Assembly (NCBI GenBank): GCA_009786085.1
Contig: WQTW01000003.1
Location: forward strand, 1-42,928
Direction: 5' to 3'
Source: Pseudomonadota bacterium
GTDB taxonomy: Bacteria > Pseudomonadota > Gammaproteobacteria > Burkholderiales > Casimicrobiaceae
Length of the DNA stretch: 42,928 bases
In this document: positions 8,653 to 16,649 of the stretch, in pieces
Numbering within the stretch: the first letter of the stretch is position 1
Layout of the letters: every line of letters starts with the position of its first letter
Notes under the pieces: generated by a model
The model's database searches: none
Seen by the model: only the letters and a program-made list of their open reading frames with translations
Told to the model about the DNA's origin: nothing
Position numbers and translations under genes: made by a program

Positions 8653-8696
8653 AAAAAAAACGGCGGTCAATAAGGCAAAACGACCGCCGTTTTTTT
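8653..8696. terminator. Bidirectional rho-independent terminator between terL/Mor and the head genes
   Basis: Perfect inverted repeat: A-tract plus ACGGCGGTC (to 8668), a 13-nt loop, then GACCGCCGT plus T-tract (8682-8696). Flanking A and T runs give a U-tract in either direction. It lies 15 bases upstream of the gpW-like start and just upstream of the divergent brnT promoter. It should stop leftward transcripts arriving from terL unless they are antiterminated. Confidence 0.8.
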
Positions 8697-8712
8697 AACT
8701 TTAACCGCCCGC

Positions 8713-8741
8713 TTGACAAGTGTGCACGTAGTACATACAAT
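8713..8741 (+). promoter_or_regulatory. Sigma-70 promoter of the first brnTA pair
   Basis: TTGACA (8713-8718), 17-nt spacer, TACAAT (8736-8741). The brnT ATG begins only 6 bases after the -10 element, so transcription should start at or next to the start codon and give a leaderless mRNA. No ribosome-binding site is present. Confidence 0.75.
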
Positions 8742-8747
8742 CAAGCC

Positions 8748-9020
8748 ATGAACTACGAATGGGACGAAAAGAAGCGCGCCGCCAACCTTGCCAAGCATGG
8801 TGTGGACTTCATGGACGCTTCAGTGGCGCTGCAAGACCCTGCCAACATGACCATCGAAGACCCTGATGCAGTAGGCGAAGAGCGATGGGTCACACTTGGC
8901 ATGGACTGGGCGCTGCGCGTACTGGTCGTGATATGGACGGAGCGGGCGGATGGCTGCATCCGCATCATTTCAGCGCGTAAAGCCAGTCCCGCAGAATCCC
9001 GTCGCTACAACGGAGCGTAA
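8748..9020 (+). CDS. brnT: BrnT-family type II toxin (ribonuclease)
   Basis: A 90-residue protein with the BrnT signature YEWDEKKRAANLAKHGVDF at the N-terminus and RIISARKASPAE near the end. BrnT toxins are small RelE-fold ribonucleases neutralised by BrnA, encoded immediately downstream. The pair lies on the strand opposite to the phage structural operon and interrupts it, which fits an independently expressed cargo ('moron') gene pair. Expression is expected from the lysogen through its own promoter. The start is fixed by homology and by the absence of an upstream leader. Confidence 0.88.
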   Translation: MNYEWDEKKRAANLAKHGVDFMDASVALQDPANMTIEDPDAVGEERWVTLGMDWALRVLVVIWTERADGCIRIISARKASPAESRRYNGA

Positions 9021-9023
9021 ATC

Positions 9024-9296
9024 ATGAGAGACGAATACGATTTCAGTAAGGCCAAACGGGCAAAGGACATTCCGGCGCTGGCGCGAATCCAGAAAGAAAA
9101 CGCGAACAAAGAGCGCATCACGATCCGGCTGGACGCCGAAGTTCTGGCATGGTTCCGCGATCAGGTGAAAGGCGGCGGCAACTACCAGACGCTCATCAAC
9201 GAGGCACTACGTGCTCACGTCAGCGGCGCGAACGGACGCCTTGAGCGCACATTGAGGAAGGTGGTGCGTGAAGAGCTTCGGGCGGCGCACATGTGA
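9024..9296 (+). CDS. brnA: BrnA-family antitoxin
   Basis: A 90-residue protein three bases after brnT. The C-terminal half carries the ribbon-helix-helix segment ITIRLDAEVLAWFRDQ and YQTLINEALRAHV typical of BrnA, which dimerises, binds the operator of its own operon and wraps around BrnT. The C-terminal extension (LERTLRKVVREELRAAHM) is lysine/arginine-rich. Its stop lies 4 bases from the convergent Mor-like gene. Confidence 0.88.
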   Translation: MRDEYDFSKAKRAKDIPALARIQKENANKERITIRLDAEVLAWFRDQVKGGGNYQTLINEALRAHVSGANGRLERTLRKVVREELRAAHM

Positions 9297-9300
9297 TCCA

Positions 9301-9591
9301 TCAGCCGTCGCTTCGTCTTTTCAAAATCTCCCGCACTCTCCGAGCCGACAGGCCGTGTCGTTGCGCCAGCAGTTCCACGCGCTCGCCGCGCTGGTATTCA
9401 GCCACGATGGCGCGATCACGGTCTGACAGGGTTTCATCCACCGCGCTTTTCTTGATGTATGGCCTGTCGCCACCCCATATTTTTCTGATGGCGTCTTCCG
9501 CGCGGCGACAGGCGTCCAGCACGGGTACGCCTTCGCCAACCAGATGAAGGATGTGGGTGTTCAGTTCGTCAAGAATGTCCTGGGTAGGCAT
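9301..9591 (-). CDS. Mor-family-like transcription regulator
   Basis: A 96-residue protein whose C-terminal half (RDRAIVAEYQRGERVELLAQ, then HGLSARRVREILKR) reads as a helix-turn-helix like that of the Mor/C middle-gene activators of Mu. The N-terminal half is helical and could dimerise. It starts four bases after the terL stop and is probably co-transcribed with it. A role in activating or adjusting late expression is possible given the terminator downstream, but this is inference. Confidence 0.65.
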   Translation of the reverse strand: MPTQDILDELNTHILHLVGEGVPVLDACRRAEDAIRKIWGGDRPYIKKSAVDETLSDRDRAIVAEYQRGERVELLAQRHGLSARRVREILKRRSDG

Positions 9592-9594
9592 AGG

Positions 9595-11625
9595 TCACCA
9601 TCGGGTTGCGGAAAAGCCGCCGTGCTTCCGCGCTTTCGGGCGCGGGAGTTTGGCGGGTGAAGGAATCTCAATGTCGAGGTCTGTGTTTCGTCGCGATTCC
9701 GGCTCGAACAGGTCGCGGTTTTTGGGCTGCACTTTTTCTTCCAGGCGATCCCAGAACGACGCCGGGCGCCGGTCGAGCTGCAACCATGCTTCAAGGAAGG
9801 TCACATAAACGCGGCAATCCAACGCTTCGACGCGGCGACCGGCAAGCCGTACCCAGCGGGATTCTTCGCCGCGGGCTGTCAGCCGAGTGGCGCGGGTTTC
9901 GCCGGTGAACTGGCTGAAGTATTCGTCAGGCAACTGGTCGGAAAAATGGATGTAGCCCGGCCCGGGCTTTTCGAGGTTGAGACGGTTCAGAATCAAATCC
10001 TTGGCCAAGTTGGTGCCGACCTGCCAAAGCGTCACGCCTTTTTTGACGCGACGCCCCTTCCAGTCGAGATCGACTGCGGTGCTGCCGTGAACGATGGCGC
10101 GTTCTCTTCCGGCGTGGCCGGCGACGGCAAAGGTGTTCTTGTTGCGCCGCGCATAACACCAGGCGTAAACGGCTTGCGTGTGGTGGCCGCGACTGTCGAT
10201 GGCGCTGGCAAAAACGTGCATCGCTTTGCCGCTGGCGTGCGTGAATTCGGTGTCCAGGTAATCGTTGAGTTTGCTCCACACGTCCGGTAGCGATGGATCG
10301 CCAAATATCTTGCGGTGATCCACCAGCCAGGTCTCGCAGCCGCGCCCATACGCCCAGACACTGACTTCCAACCGGTTGTCCTGCGTGTCGATTGCCGCCA
10401 GCAGCAACAACCCGCCCATTGGGACAATGCGCAGTGTGTACGGCTCGGCGCGGTTTTTGAGCGCGGATGGGTCAACGGTCTGAGCATCTTCCAGCCATGT
10501 TTCGCCAAGGGTGGTGTTCACGAACGCTTGCATCTTGGTGTTGTCGCCCATCTTCACTTTTTCAAGAGCCGCAAAGAACTCAGCCACGATGTCCGACCAT
10601 TCGACATTCGGTGAGTAGGCCGTCCAGATGTGAAATGCGACCTTCTTCGGCGTTGCGATGACCTGCCCGTCAGGCGCATGAAAGGCGCTTTCGTCGTCCA
10701 TCCATGTTCCGTCGTCGGCCTGCCAGCGCCCAAGCTCGGCGACGGCCAGATATTCGAAGCGGTCGATCAGGACGCCGCAGTGCGGGCACAAATGCTTGAC
10801 CGTGGCCGGGTCATCGTTGATGAACTTGAAACCGTGCGTTTCGTCCTTGCCGCCCCAGGTCAGTTTATGGAACTCCCTACAATGCGGACAAGGAACGTGA
10901 TAACGAAGGGAGATGTCCGCATCTTTGGCGCTATCTTCAATGTTCGAGAAGTGCTTTGTTTTCGGGGTGCTGCCTCGAATGCGCTTCGGGAATGATGCGC
11001 CCTCAGTCCGTTTATTCGACAACGACACCGGACTTCCTTCGCCCTCAATGCTGCGGTCGAAAGCATCCAGTTCGTCGAGGATGGCAACATCAACCGAAAT
11101 GCGCCGGTAATTGGTCGCCGCTTTGCCGCCAAGCGGGTGCAAAACCGAATAAAGGAAGATTTTCAGGTTAAGCGTGTTTTCCTTGCTGCGCCGCTTGTAA
11201 GCAGGAAAAACCTCTTTCATCGCGTCAACGTCGCGCAGCATCGGGTTAAGTTCCGTCTTGACGAACTTCGTGATGTCGTCGTCGGTCGGCTGCCAGATGG
11301 CGACGTTGCGGTGCTTATGGTGCGCGAAGTAACCGAGCGCCGCCAGAATCATCTTCGTGTAGCCAACGCGCGCACTCTTGATGAACGTGATGTCTTCGAT
11401 CTCATCATTACTCATTGCTGCCATCACGCCGCGCTGGAAAGGCCAGGGCGTCCATTTCTGTTCGACGTAGCTGCTCTCGCGTGACAGATAGAAGTGCTTG
11501 TTCGCCCAATCCGTCAAGCTCATGTGCTCCGGCAGCGCAAACGCTCTCAGCCCGCGCGTGAGCGCAGCGTTCAGCGTTTGATGGTCGAAAGAGAACAGTT
11601 CTTCACTCATTGGCGTCCGGCTCAT
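9595..11625 (-). CDS. Terminase large subunit (GpA family)
   Basis: A 676-residue packaging ATPase-nuclease. The atypical Walker A SARVGYTK lies near residues 84-91 and the Walker B VDVAILDELD near 178-187, as in lambda gpA-type terminases. Two CPHC/CPHCG pairs near residues 255 and 285 suggest a zinc-binding insertion. The C-terminal nuclease half contains AAIDTQDNRLEVSVWAYG. It cuts concatemeric DNA and drives it through the portal. It overlaps the small subunit gene by 23 bases; a second possible ATG lies at 11610. Confidence 0.93.
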   Translation of the reverse strand: MSRTPMSEELFSFDHQTLNAALTRGLRAFALPEHMSLTDWANKHFYLSRESSYVEQKWTPWPFQRGVMAAMSNDEIEDITFIKSARVGYTKMILAALGYFAHHKHRNVAIWQPTDDDITKFVKTELNPMLRDVDAMKEVFPAYKRRSKENTLNLKIFLYSVLHPLGGKAATNYRRISVDVAILDELDAFDRSIEGEGSPVSLSNKRTEGASFPKRIRGSTPKTKHFSNIEDSAKDADISLRYHVPCPHCREFHKLTWGGKDETHGFKFINDDPATVKHLCPHCGVLIDRFEYLAVAELGRWQADDGTWMDDESAFHAPDGQVIATPKKVAFHIWTAYSPNVEWSDIVAEFFAALEKVKMGDNTKMQAFVNTTLGETWLEDAQTVDPSALKNRAEPYTLRIVPMGGLLLLAAIDTQDNRLEVSVWAYGRGCETWLVDHRKIFGDPSLPDVWSKLNDYLDTEFTHASGKAMHVFASAIDSRGHHTQAVYAWCYARRNKNTFAVAGHAGRERAIVHGSTAVDLDWKGRRVKKGVTLWQVGTNLAKDLILNRLNLEKPGPGYIHFSDQLPDEYFSQFTGETRATRLTARGEESRWVRLAGRRVEALDCRVYVTFLEAWLQLDRRPASFWDRLEEKVQPKNRDLFEPESRRNTDLDIEIPSPAKLPRPKARKHGGFSATRW

Positions 11626-12082
11626 CCAGAGAACTGAGGCTCATCGCCGCGATGAGATTACAGGCGCTTGCAATCTTTTCTTGGACCACGCCTAATGCTT
11701 CGGCGCTCACGCTGGCGCAGTTGCGTTTTACGTCTGCCGGAACGGACTCAAGAATGCGCACCGCCCGACCGCCGACCTTTCCGAGGATGGCTTCGAGCAA
11801 CGAGACGGGAGCAATCAGTTTTTCAGCCTCGGCATTTTCGCGCCGCGCGCGCAGCTTCAATTCGTACGTTAGTTCGGCGCGCTCCTGCGACAATGCTTTG
11901 CTGCCGCCGGAACCGTGGCCGGAAGCGATTTCCCGAAGGTGTTTACAGTAGGCATGCAGCCAGTCCTGACACGTCGCATCTTGTGCCAAAATACCGCGTG
12001 ATAGATAGTTCGATACCGCTTGCTGACTGATGCCGACAAGCGTACCGAATTCTTCTTGTGTTACTTTTTTATCAAGCTCCAT
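11603..12082 (-). CDS. Terminase small subunit (Nu1-like)
   Basis: A 159-residue protein with an N-terminal helix-turn-helix (QEEFGTLVGISQQAVSNYL) followed by a long charged helical region (RAELTYELKLRARRENAEAE), like lambda gpNu1, which recognises the packaging site. A GAGG ribosome-binding site precedes the ATG. Adjacency to a GpA-type large subunit supports the call. The Nu1/GpA type suggests cos-type packaging, but no cos site was identified. Confidence 0.82.
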   Translation of the reverse strand: MELDKKVTQEEFGTLVGISQQAVSNYLSRGILAQDATCQDWLHAYCKHLREIASGHGSGGSKALSQERAELTYELKLRARRENAEAEKLIAPVSLLEAILGKVGGRAVRILESVPADVKRNCASVSAEALGVVQEKIASACNLIAAMSLSSLDEPDANE

Positions 12083-12091
12083 CGCTTCGCC

Positions 12092-12232
12092 TCACAATAC
12101 AACCCCTGACAAAAACCTCATGACTAGCGCAACGCCGGGGTTCGAATTACCCTTAAGGCACGGTTCGCAGGGAGTACCTTTTTTTCTATCGAGAAATTCA
12201 GAAACGGAATTCTTTTTTTTCAGTCCGGTCAT
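12092..12232 (-). CDS. Small hypothetical phage protein (46 aa)
   Basis: The ATG at 12230-12232 overlaps the stop of the upstream Z-like gene (ATGA) and the frame ends 10 bases before terS. The product starts MTGLKKKNSVSEFLDRKKG, contains a CEPC cysteine pair and is basic at its N-terminus. No family is recognised. Two long A-runs in the coding strand may make it prone to slippage. Confidence 0.5.
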   Translation of the reverse strand: MTGLKKKNSVSEFLDRKKGTPCEPCLKGNSNPGVALVMRFLSGVVL

Positions 12233-13008
12233 CGCATCGTCTCCAATGCTTTGTTGATGGCCTTGTTGGCCTCAACTGGCAGCACAGCCTTTACGATGCG
12301 CTGCGCAACGCCTAGTGGGTCGAACCGCTTTTTATACGACACGCTCCGAACGAACGATATAATCGGCACAAGGTTGACACCGTGCAGTCCTTCACGCCTC
12401 CAGATGCCGCGCGCCAGATGGCGGTCACGACCATCAGCACCGTGACGAGGGACGAAGTAGCCGTACCCCTGTCTTTTGAGTTTAACGCCAGTACGCGACA
12501 CCCGGCGGCGCTTATCATCCGTGATGTTCGCGCTGTACCCCTGTTCGCCGAATGCGCGAAGAAACGACAACATTCTCACAACCTCGCCGCGCGACAGATT
12601 TCCGTATTGATCCAGTTGCGCCCCGCTTGCCGGAACTGCAAACTCACCGGGGAACAACAAGCCAACACGCCGAAGCGCGGACTCAAACTTTTTCGGAACA
12701 CGGCTACCACCTTGGATTTGTGGTTGCAGATAATCTGCTGGCGCGGTTCCTTTGCCGCCAACCCAATCTTTTATCTTCACGACAGCCGTCATGTCCTGCT
12801 TCGTCGCGCGCTTTGACACCATCGGCGAATTCAACGTGAAAGGCGTCGGGCGGTCGAACACGCTGCTCATTTCCTTTGTCCAACTTTCCTTTACCCGTTT
12901 CGCTGTTTCGTTCAACGCAAGCGACACAGCGAACGGTATCTGTTTCGCCGGAAGCGCCTCGAATTTTCGCAGCACTTCGTCAAGGTTGCTTGAAACGTCG
13001 ATCTTCAC
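12229..13008 (-). CDS. Putative minor tail protein Z-like protein
   Basis: A 259-residue protein beginning at GTG (13006-13008) after a GAGG ribosome-binding site. An N-terminal segment (LRKFEALPAKQIPFAVSLAL, then NETAKRVKE) followed by basic beta-rich sequence resembles prophage proteins annotated as minor tail protein Z. In lambda, gpZ helps position the DNA end in the tail. Here the gene is first in the packaging operon, upstream of terS, which is not the lambda order. The N-terminal resemblance is moderate. Confidence 0.5.
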   Translation of the reverse strand: MKIDVSSNLDEVLRKFEALPAKQIPFAVSLALNETAKRVKESWTKEMSSVFDRPTPFTLNSPMVSKRATKQDMTAVVKIKDWVGGKGTAPADYLQPQIQGGSRVPKKFESALRRVGLLFPGEFAVPASGAQLDQYGNLSRGEVVRMLSFLRAFGEQGYSANITDDKRRRVSRTGVKLKRQGYGYFVPRHGADGRDRHLARGIWRREGLHGVNLVPIISFVRSVSYKKRFDPLGVAQRIVKAVLPVEANKAINKALETMR

Positions 13009-13317
13009 GATTTGCCTCGCATTGCCCGACCTGTAAACAGGTTGGGCACAAGGTCGGGCAAAAATAATGTAGCAAAATCATCTACATGTCCAACCGACCG
13101 ACCTGTCCAACGTGATGTGTGTGACACACACGCGCGCGTACGCGCGTACGTACGCGCGCATGCGCGTGTGTGCGCACGCGCGGCAGGTTGGTCGAGGTCG
13201 GGAGGTCGGACGGATCGTCTGTGGAAGCGGGTTTGCGCCGTCCAACCTTTTCCGGCGAGGTTGGTCGAGGTTGGACGGAGTAGCCGCCCAACGCTGACAA
13301 ACCTCACCGATCTCTGG
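13009..13317. repeat. Repeat-rich intergenic control region with alternating purine-pyrimidine tract
   Basis: This 309-bp gap between the packaging operon and the replication gene has no plausible gene. It contains TTGCCCGACCT / AGGTCGGGCAA inverted arms (13022-13032 and 13051-13061), many GGTCGG/GGTTGG motifs in both orientations, a perfect 10-bp inverted repeat CCGTCCAACC / GGTTGGACGG (13238-13247 and 13269-13278), and 59 bp of perfect purine-pyrimidine alternation (13124-13182). It is the natural place for a late promoter, an origin or a packaging site. Confidence 0.7.
13066..13093 (-). promoter_or_regulatory. Candidate leftward promoter of the packaging operon
   Basis: On the minus strand TTGGAC (13088-13093), 16-nt spacer, TACATT (13066-13071), about 58 bases upstream of the Z-like start. 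The -35 lies within one of the GTTGGAC repeats, and an ATGTAG/CTACAT inverted pair spans the spacer. It is a sequence match only. Confidence 0.4.
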
Positions 13318-15603
13318 TCAGAACGGACACTCATCGCCACTTCCTTGGCTCACCGCCGTCTGTTTGATTTCAACAACCGCTGGCCGCGCGTAATACCGCT
13401 GGCGCTTGCCGGTCGTTTCACGAATGCTTCGCCCCCACCCCAGTTTGAACATAACCTGTGCGATTCGCATTTCCGTCGAACGCCCGGGCGCCACCTTGCC
13501 GACCTCAGCTTTGAGCGCGTCGCCGATGAGCTGTGCTGTCGTGATGCGGCTTTCGGTCGATGCGTGCAAATAACACGCGATCACTGCTTCCCAAACGTCT
13601 TCGATTTCTCGCGCGTCCTGCTCCGGCTCGAATAACAGTTGCTGTTCCTCGCGCGATGGGTGCCAGCGCTCTCCTTTGCGGAAACGCACCACCGCCTCGG
13701 CGAACAACTGATCTCGCGCTGCCGCGAGCGCATCCAATTCAATCTCACCGCATTCCCGCGCCGTGATCGGCCAGTAGCGCGTATTGCCGGTGCTGTCTTT
13801 CAGGTAGGCGAAAAGATTGGTTGTGCCAGCGAACACCACTTGCCGCGCCCAGTCACGCGGCTGGCGATCGTAAGGCGCGCGGAAACGATCTTTCGGAGAC
13901 GACAGAAACGCCTTGATCCGCGTCGCATCAGCCTTTGAGAACGCATCCAACTCGGCCACCTCATAAAGCCAGCAGCCTTGAATGAGCTGGTAAACATCCT
14001 TGTTGCTGATGTCGATCAGCGTATCGCCAAACCATTCACCGCCGAGAATACGCAACGCTGACGACTTGCCCTGATACTGCGCCCCCTCGAAGATCGGCAT
14101 CGTTCGCATCATGCACCCAGGCTGATAGATACGCGCCACCATTCCTATCAGAAACATGGACGCCACCTTCATCGTGTACGGCGTCGCGCGCACACCCATG
14201 AAATCGGCCAGCCAGGCATCCAGACGTTCCTCGCCGTCCCAGACAAGCCTGTCGAGATATTCGCGCACCGGGTGCCACTCAGAATCGCTTGCGCACCAGC
14301 CAACCGCCGCTGACAAATTCCCTTCGTTTCGCACGATCAACCGCTCTTGCTGCGCGAGCCACATTCCCATCCGGTAATCGTCTTCGGATGTCCACTCGAC
14401 ACCTTCGCTGAAGGTCGCCGGGTTTTCCCAGGGCGCAGGCTTGCGCCGAACAACTTTGTGCGCGAACTCATTGCGCCAGATCACGCCACGCCAGGCAGGA
14501 TGATGCGAGAGATACAAAAACACATTCTCACGGCAGTCGCGGGCGTTGCCGTCTTTCATCAACAACAGATCACGCCACTCATCGTCTTCACCGCCGCGCG
14601 TACTCACGCGGCCAGCGCCAGCCGGAGTCGGGTCTATTGCCTTTTTCGGCTCACGCGCATGATCGACAATGAACTGGCCGATGCGCTTCTTGTCCCATCC
14701 CTCAGCCACCGCGTCGGCGACATCCCAGCCGGCGGAACGTCCCTCTTCGGCAGGAACATCAACGACGCGCACCTTGCAGCCAAGCGCCGCCAGCATCTTC
14801 GCGATACGTCGCGCTGCCGCGCGCCCCGGGTCATCGAAATCCGGCCAGACGATCACATCGCGCCCAGCCAAAGGCGACCAGTCCGCTTTATCATCAGCCC
14901 TGCATCCGCCCGGCCAAGTGACCGCCGGACGCTCAGGAAGAACGCCGTACAGCGCGTCGGCGCATTTTTCGCCCTCGACAACCACCACCGACGTGCCAGG
15001 ATGCGCGGTCAGCCGGTCAAGGCCGTACAACGGTCGCGCGACAGGGAACGCCATCCAGCGCCATTCTTCTGCGCCGGAAACCGCGTGCCGCGCCCAGACG
15101 CACGGCAGAACATCTTTGCCGCCATCGGACTTGAGGAAGCGATAAACATGACCGAGCACGCTGCCGTCGGCGTCACGGTACGCCCAGGACCGCACAGGCT
15201 TTCCGCGCTTGGTATGCGCCTTCGGCGGTTCGCCAGCGTGCGCAGGCACAGGCAGCACAGGCCCCCATTCACATTTCGCCACCGCCTTTTTAGCCGCTGT
15301 GGGCGCGGATTTTGGCTTAGCCAACCCCAACTTGTTCGCAATCGTCTTCGCTGCCTCGGCATTGGAAACGCCATTGAGGTAGGCGTAAAGGGCGATCAAA
15401 TCCCCGCCTTTATCGTCTGTCGCAAAGTCTGCCCAGGCGCCCGTGTTCAGATTGATTGAGAAGCTGCCTTCGCGCGAATCCGCGCGGGTCGGGTTCAATG
15501 ACTTATATTCGTGGCCGTCGCGCCGCCCGTGCGGCAGCCACTCCGCCAGCAGCGTTTCGATGCTGGCGAGGGCGGAAGCGGCGATGCTTTTGAAATCGAG
15601 CAC
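13318..15603 (-). CDS. Phage replication protein: Toprim primase-like domain plus VapE/SF3-type helicase
   Basis: A 761-residue protein. An N-terminal primase-associated region (to about 190) is followed by a Toprim domain with VVVVEGEKCADAL near 205 and IVWPDFDDPGR near 250. A virulence-associated-E type ATPase follows, with Walker A FEGAQYQGKSS near residue 505 and the arginine-rich RDWARQVVFAGTTN further on. Such fusions prime and unwind phage DNA. It is the main replication gene of the prophage, last in the leftward early block. Its ATG follows the small HTH gene by one base. Confidence 0.88.
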   Translation of the reverse strand: MLDFKSIAASALASIETLLAEWLPHGRRDGHEYKSLNPTRADSREGSFSINLNTGAWADFATDDKGGDLIALYAYLNGVSNAEAAKTIANKLGLAKPKSAPTAAKKAVAKCEWGPVLPVPAHAGEPPKAHTKRGKPVRSWAYRDADGSVLGHVYRFLKSDGGKDVLPCVWARHAVSGAEEWRWMAFPVARPLYGLDRLTAHPGTSVVVVEGEKCADALYGVLPERPAVTWPGGCRADDKADWSPLAGRDVIVWPDFDDPGRAAARRIAKMLAALGCKVRVVDVPAEEGRSAGWDVADAVAEGWDKKRIGQFIVDHAREPKKAIDPTPAGAGRVSTRGGEDDEWRDLLLMKDGNARDCRENVFLYLSHHPAWRGVIWRNEFAHKVVRRKPAPWENPATFSEGVEWTSEDDYRMGMWLAQQERLIVRNEGNLSAAVGWCASDSEWHPVREYLDRLVWDGEERLDAWLADFMGVRATPYTMKVASMFLIGMVARIYQPGCMMRTMPIFEGAQYQGKSSALRILGGEWFGDTLIDISNKDVYQLIQGCWLYEVAELDAFSKADATRIKAFLSSPKDRFRAPYDRQPRDWARQVVFAGTTNLFAYLKDSTGNTRYWPITARECGEIELDALAAARDQLFAEAVVRFRKGERWHPSREEQQLLFEPEQDAREIEDVWEAVIACYLHASTESRITTAQLIGDALKAEVGKVAPGRSTEMRIAQVMFKLGWGRSIRETTGKRQRYYARPAVVEIKQTAVSQGSGDECPF

Positions 15604-15604
15604 G

Positions 15605-15826
15605 TTATTCTTTCGCTTCCTTGCGCAGCGTGTACCTCATCATCCGGCGGGTGGTGCCGCCAACGGTCACGTTAGTCATCACGCCGTCGATCTTGTGGCC
15701 GCGTTGCCGCAAAGTGGAAATCACCTTCGACAGACCGAAAATACCGTACTTCGGCATTGCCTCAGCCTGCGTGATCGACCGCTTCTGAAGATGTCCCAGC
15801 ACTAACTCAGGTTGCGTTTTATACAT
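15605..15826 (-). CDS. Small helix-turn-helix protein
   Basis: A 73-residue protein starting MYKTQPELVLGHLQKR with a winged-helix-like body (SITQAEAMPKYGIFGLSKVI, then STLRQRGHKI) resembling the HTH_39 family of phage proteins. A GTGGAG ribosome-binding site precedes the ATG at 15824-15826; a GTG four codons upstream is less likely. It ends one base before the primase-helicase start, so it may help replication initiation or its regulation. Confidence 0.65.
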   Translation of the reverse strand: MYKTQPELVLGHLQKRSITQAEAMPKYGIFGLSKVISTLRQRGHKIDGVMTNVTVGGTTRRMMRYTLRKEAKE

Positions 15827-15984
15827 GCTTGACTCCACTCGTGAGAAGAAAAAGCGCCGACGGCGCTATGAGAAACGTCGCCGGCGGCTCCGGCGCCAGA
15901 CAGTAAAACACCGGAAGAAGAAACGCGCGGAGCCGAGCAGCACCCCGCGCGCCGGTTGCCGTGATCACTTTTGGCAACTACGAA

Positions 15985-16062
15985 GAGGGTGGCGGCTCCT
16001 TTTTCAAGTGCTAGAATAAAGTTTCTGACACATCTTCTAACAACCAACCGGAGCCACCATGA
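15985..16062 (+). promoter_or_regulatory. Promoter cassette, divergent copy (TAGAAT type)
   Basis: GGTGGCGGCTCC is followed by TAGAAT and, before the ATG at 16059, by GGAGCCACC. This is the same arrangement as the cassettes at 17492 and 18062, with changed arm sequence. The GGAGCC just before the ATG doubles as ribosome-binding site and could pair with the upstream arm. Confidence 0.4.
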
Positions 16063-16175
16063 GACAATCTGGAAACAAAGAGATAAAGAGCGGCGTACCG
16101 CCGCGCCCCGTACCAACAGCACCGCCACCGAAGCCTGCGCCTCAGCCGCAGCCGAGTGGAGGGAAGAAAGGATGA
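16059..16175 (+). CDS. Short proline-rich peptide (38 aa)
   Basis: An ATG at 16059 begins MRQSGNKEIKSG, then a run of PP/PAP/PQP motifs, and ends GGKKG. It lies upstream of a membrane-protein gene whose ribosome-binding site sits in its last codons. Composition is low complexity; no family is recognised. It could be a leader peptide for the downstream gene or a small phage protein. Confidence 0.45.
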   Translation: MRQSGNKEIKSGVPPRPVPTAPPPKPAPQPQPSGGKKG

Positions 16176-16176
16176 T

Positions 16177-16644
16177 ATGGAAACAAATGAAACCAGAACG
16201 CGCTACGCTATAGAGTTTGAAGCGCGCTACCTTCAACGTGTAAGCGAAGTTCATCGAAAGTTTTACGGGCTGATCAACGGTGTTTTTTTTATGCTGATAC
16301 TGCTGTTCAGCTCGACAGCATTCGCATCTATTTTTTCCGGTAATGCAGCCTTGAAGCTCTCTGGTCTGGCGATTTGCATCACCACACTTTTCAGTTTTGC
16401 GATCAACCCAATAAAGAAGCAAACCCTTTTCGATCAACAATACAAAGAAGCAAGCAAAATTATTACGGAAAGCATCGGGCAGTCTGACGAAGACTTCGAC
16501 AGAGCGCTTCATAAAGCCAGAGAGAACGCCCTTCCAGCCATAGATGCGCTTCGCCTGATTGCGCAAAACGACGTAATGATAGAAAAGGGGCACCCCCCAT
16601 ACGAAGTCACATGGCGTGAAACAATGTTGAAGTTTTTCACTTAA
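16177..16644 (+). CDS. Two-transmembrane phage membrane protein, SLATT-like in outline
   Basis: A 155-residue protein. An N-terminal amphipathic helix (RYAIEFEARYLQRVSEVHRK) precedes two hydrophobic segments at about 33-55 and 59-77 with a short loop, then a cytoplasmic helical domain (KEASKIITESIG, FDRALHKARENALPAIDAL). This layout resembles phage inner-membrane proteins and the two-TM SLATT effector family, but no SLATT match can be proved by eye. Start ATG at 16177 has AAAGGATG upstream. It is convergent with the next leftward gene, leaving 5 bases between stops. Confidence 0.65.
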   Translation: METNETRTRYAIEFEARYLQRVSEVHRKFYGLINGVFFMLILLFSSTAFASIFSGNAALKLSGLAICITTLFSFAINPIKKQTLFDQQYKEASKIITESIGQSDEDFDRALHKARENALPAIDALRLIAQNDVMIEKGHPPYEVTWRETMLKFFT

Positions 16645-16649
16645 AAACA

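Noticed and set aside
13112..13297. Short open frames across the alternating purine-pyrimidine tract
   Set aside because: Low-complexity DNA leaves several frames open by chance; the products are arginine/alanine/threonine strings without ribosome-binding sites.
14347..15459. A 370-codon frame antisense to the primase-helicase
   Set aside because: Shadow frame rich in R, H and A; the minus strand shows clear Toprim and Walker motifs over the same bases.
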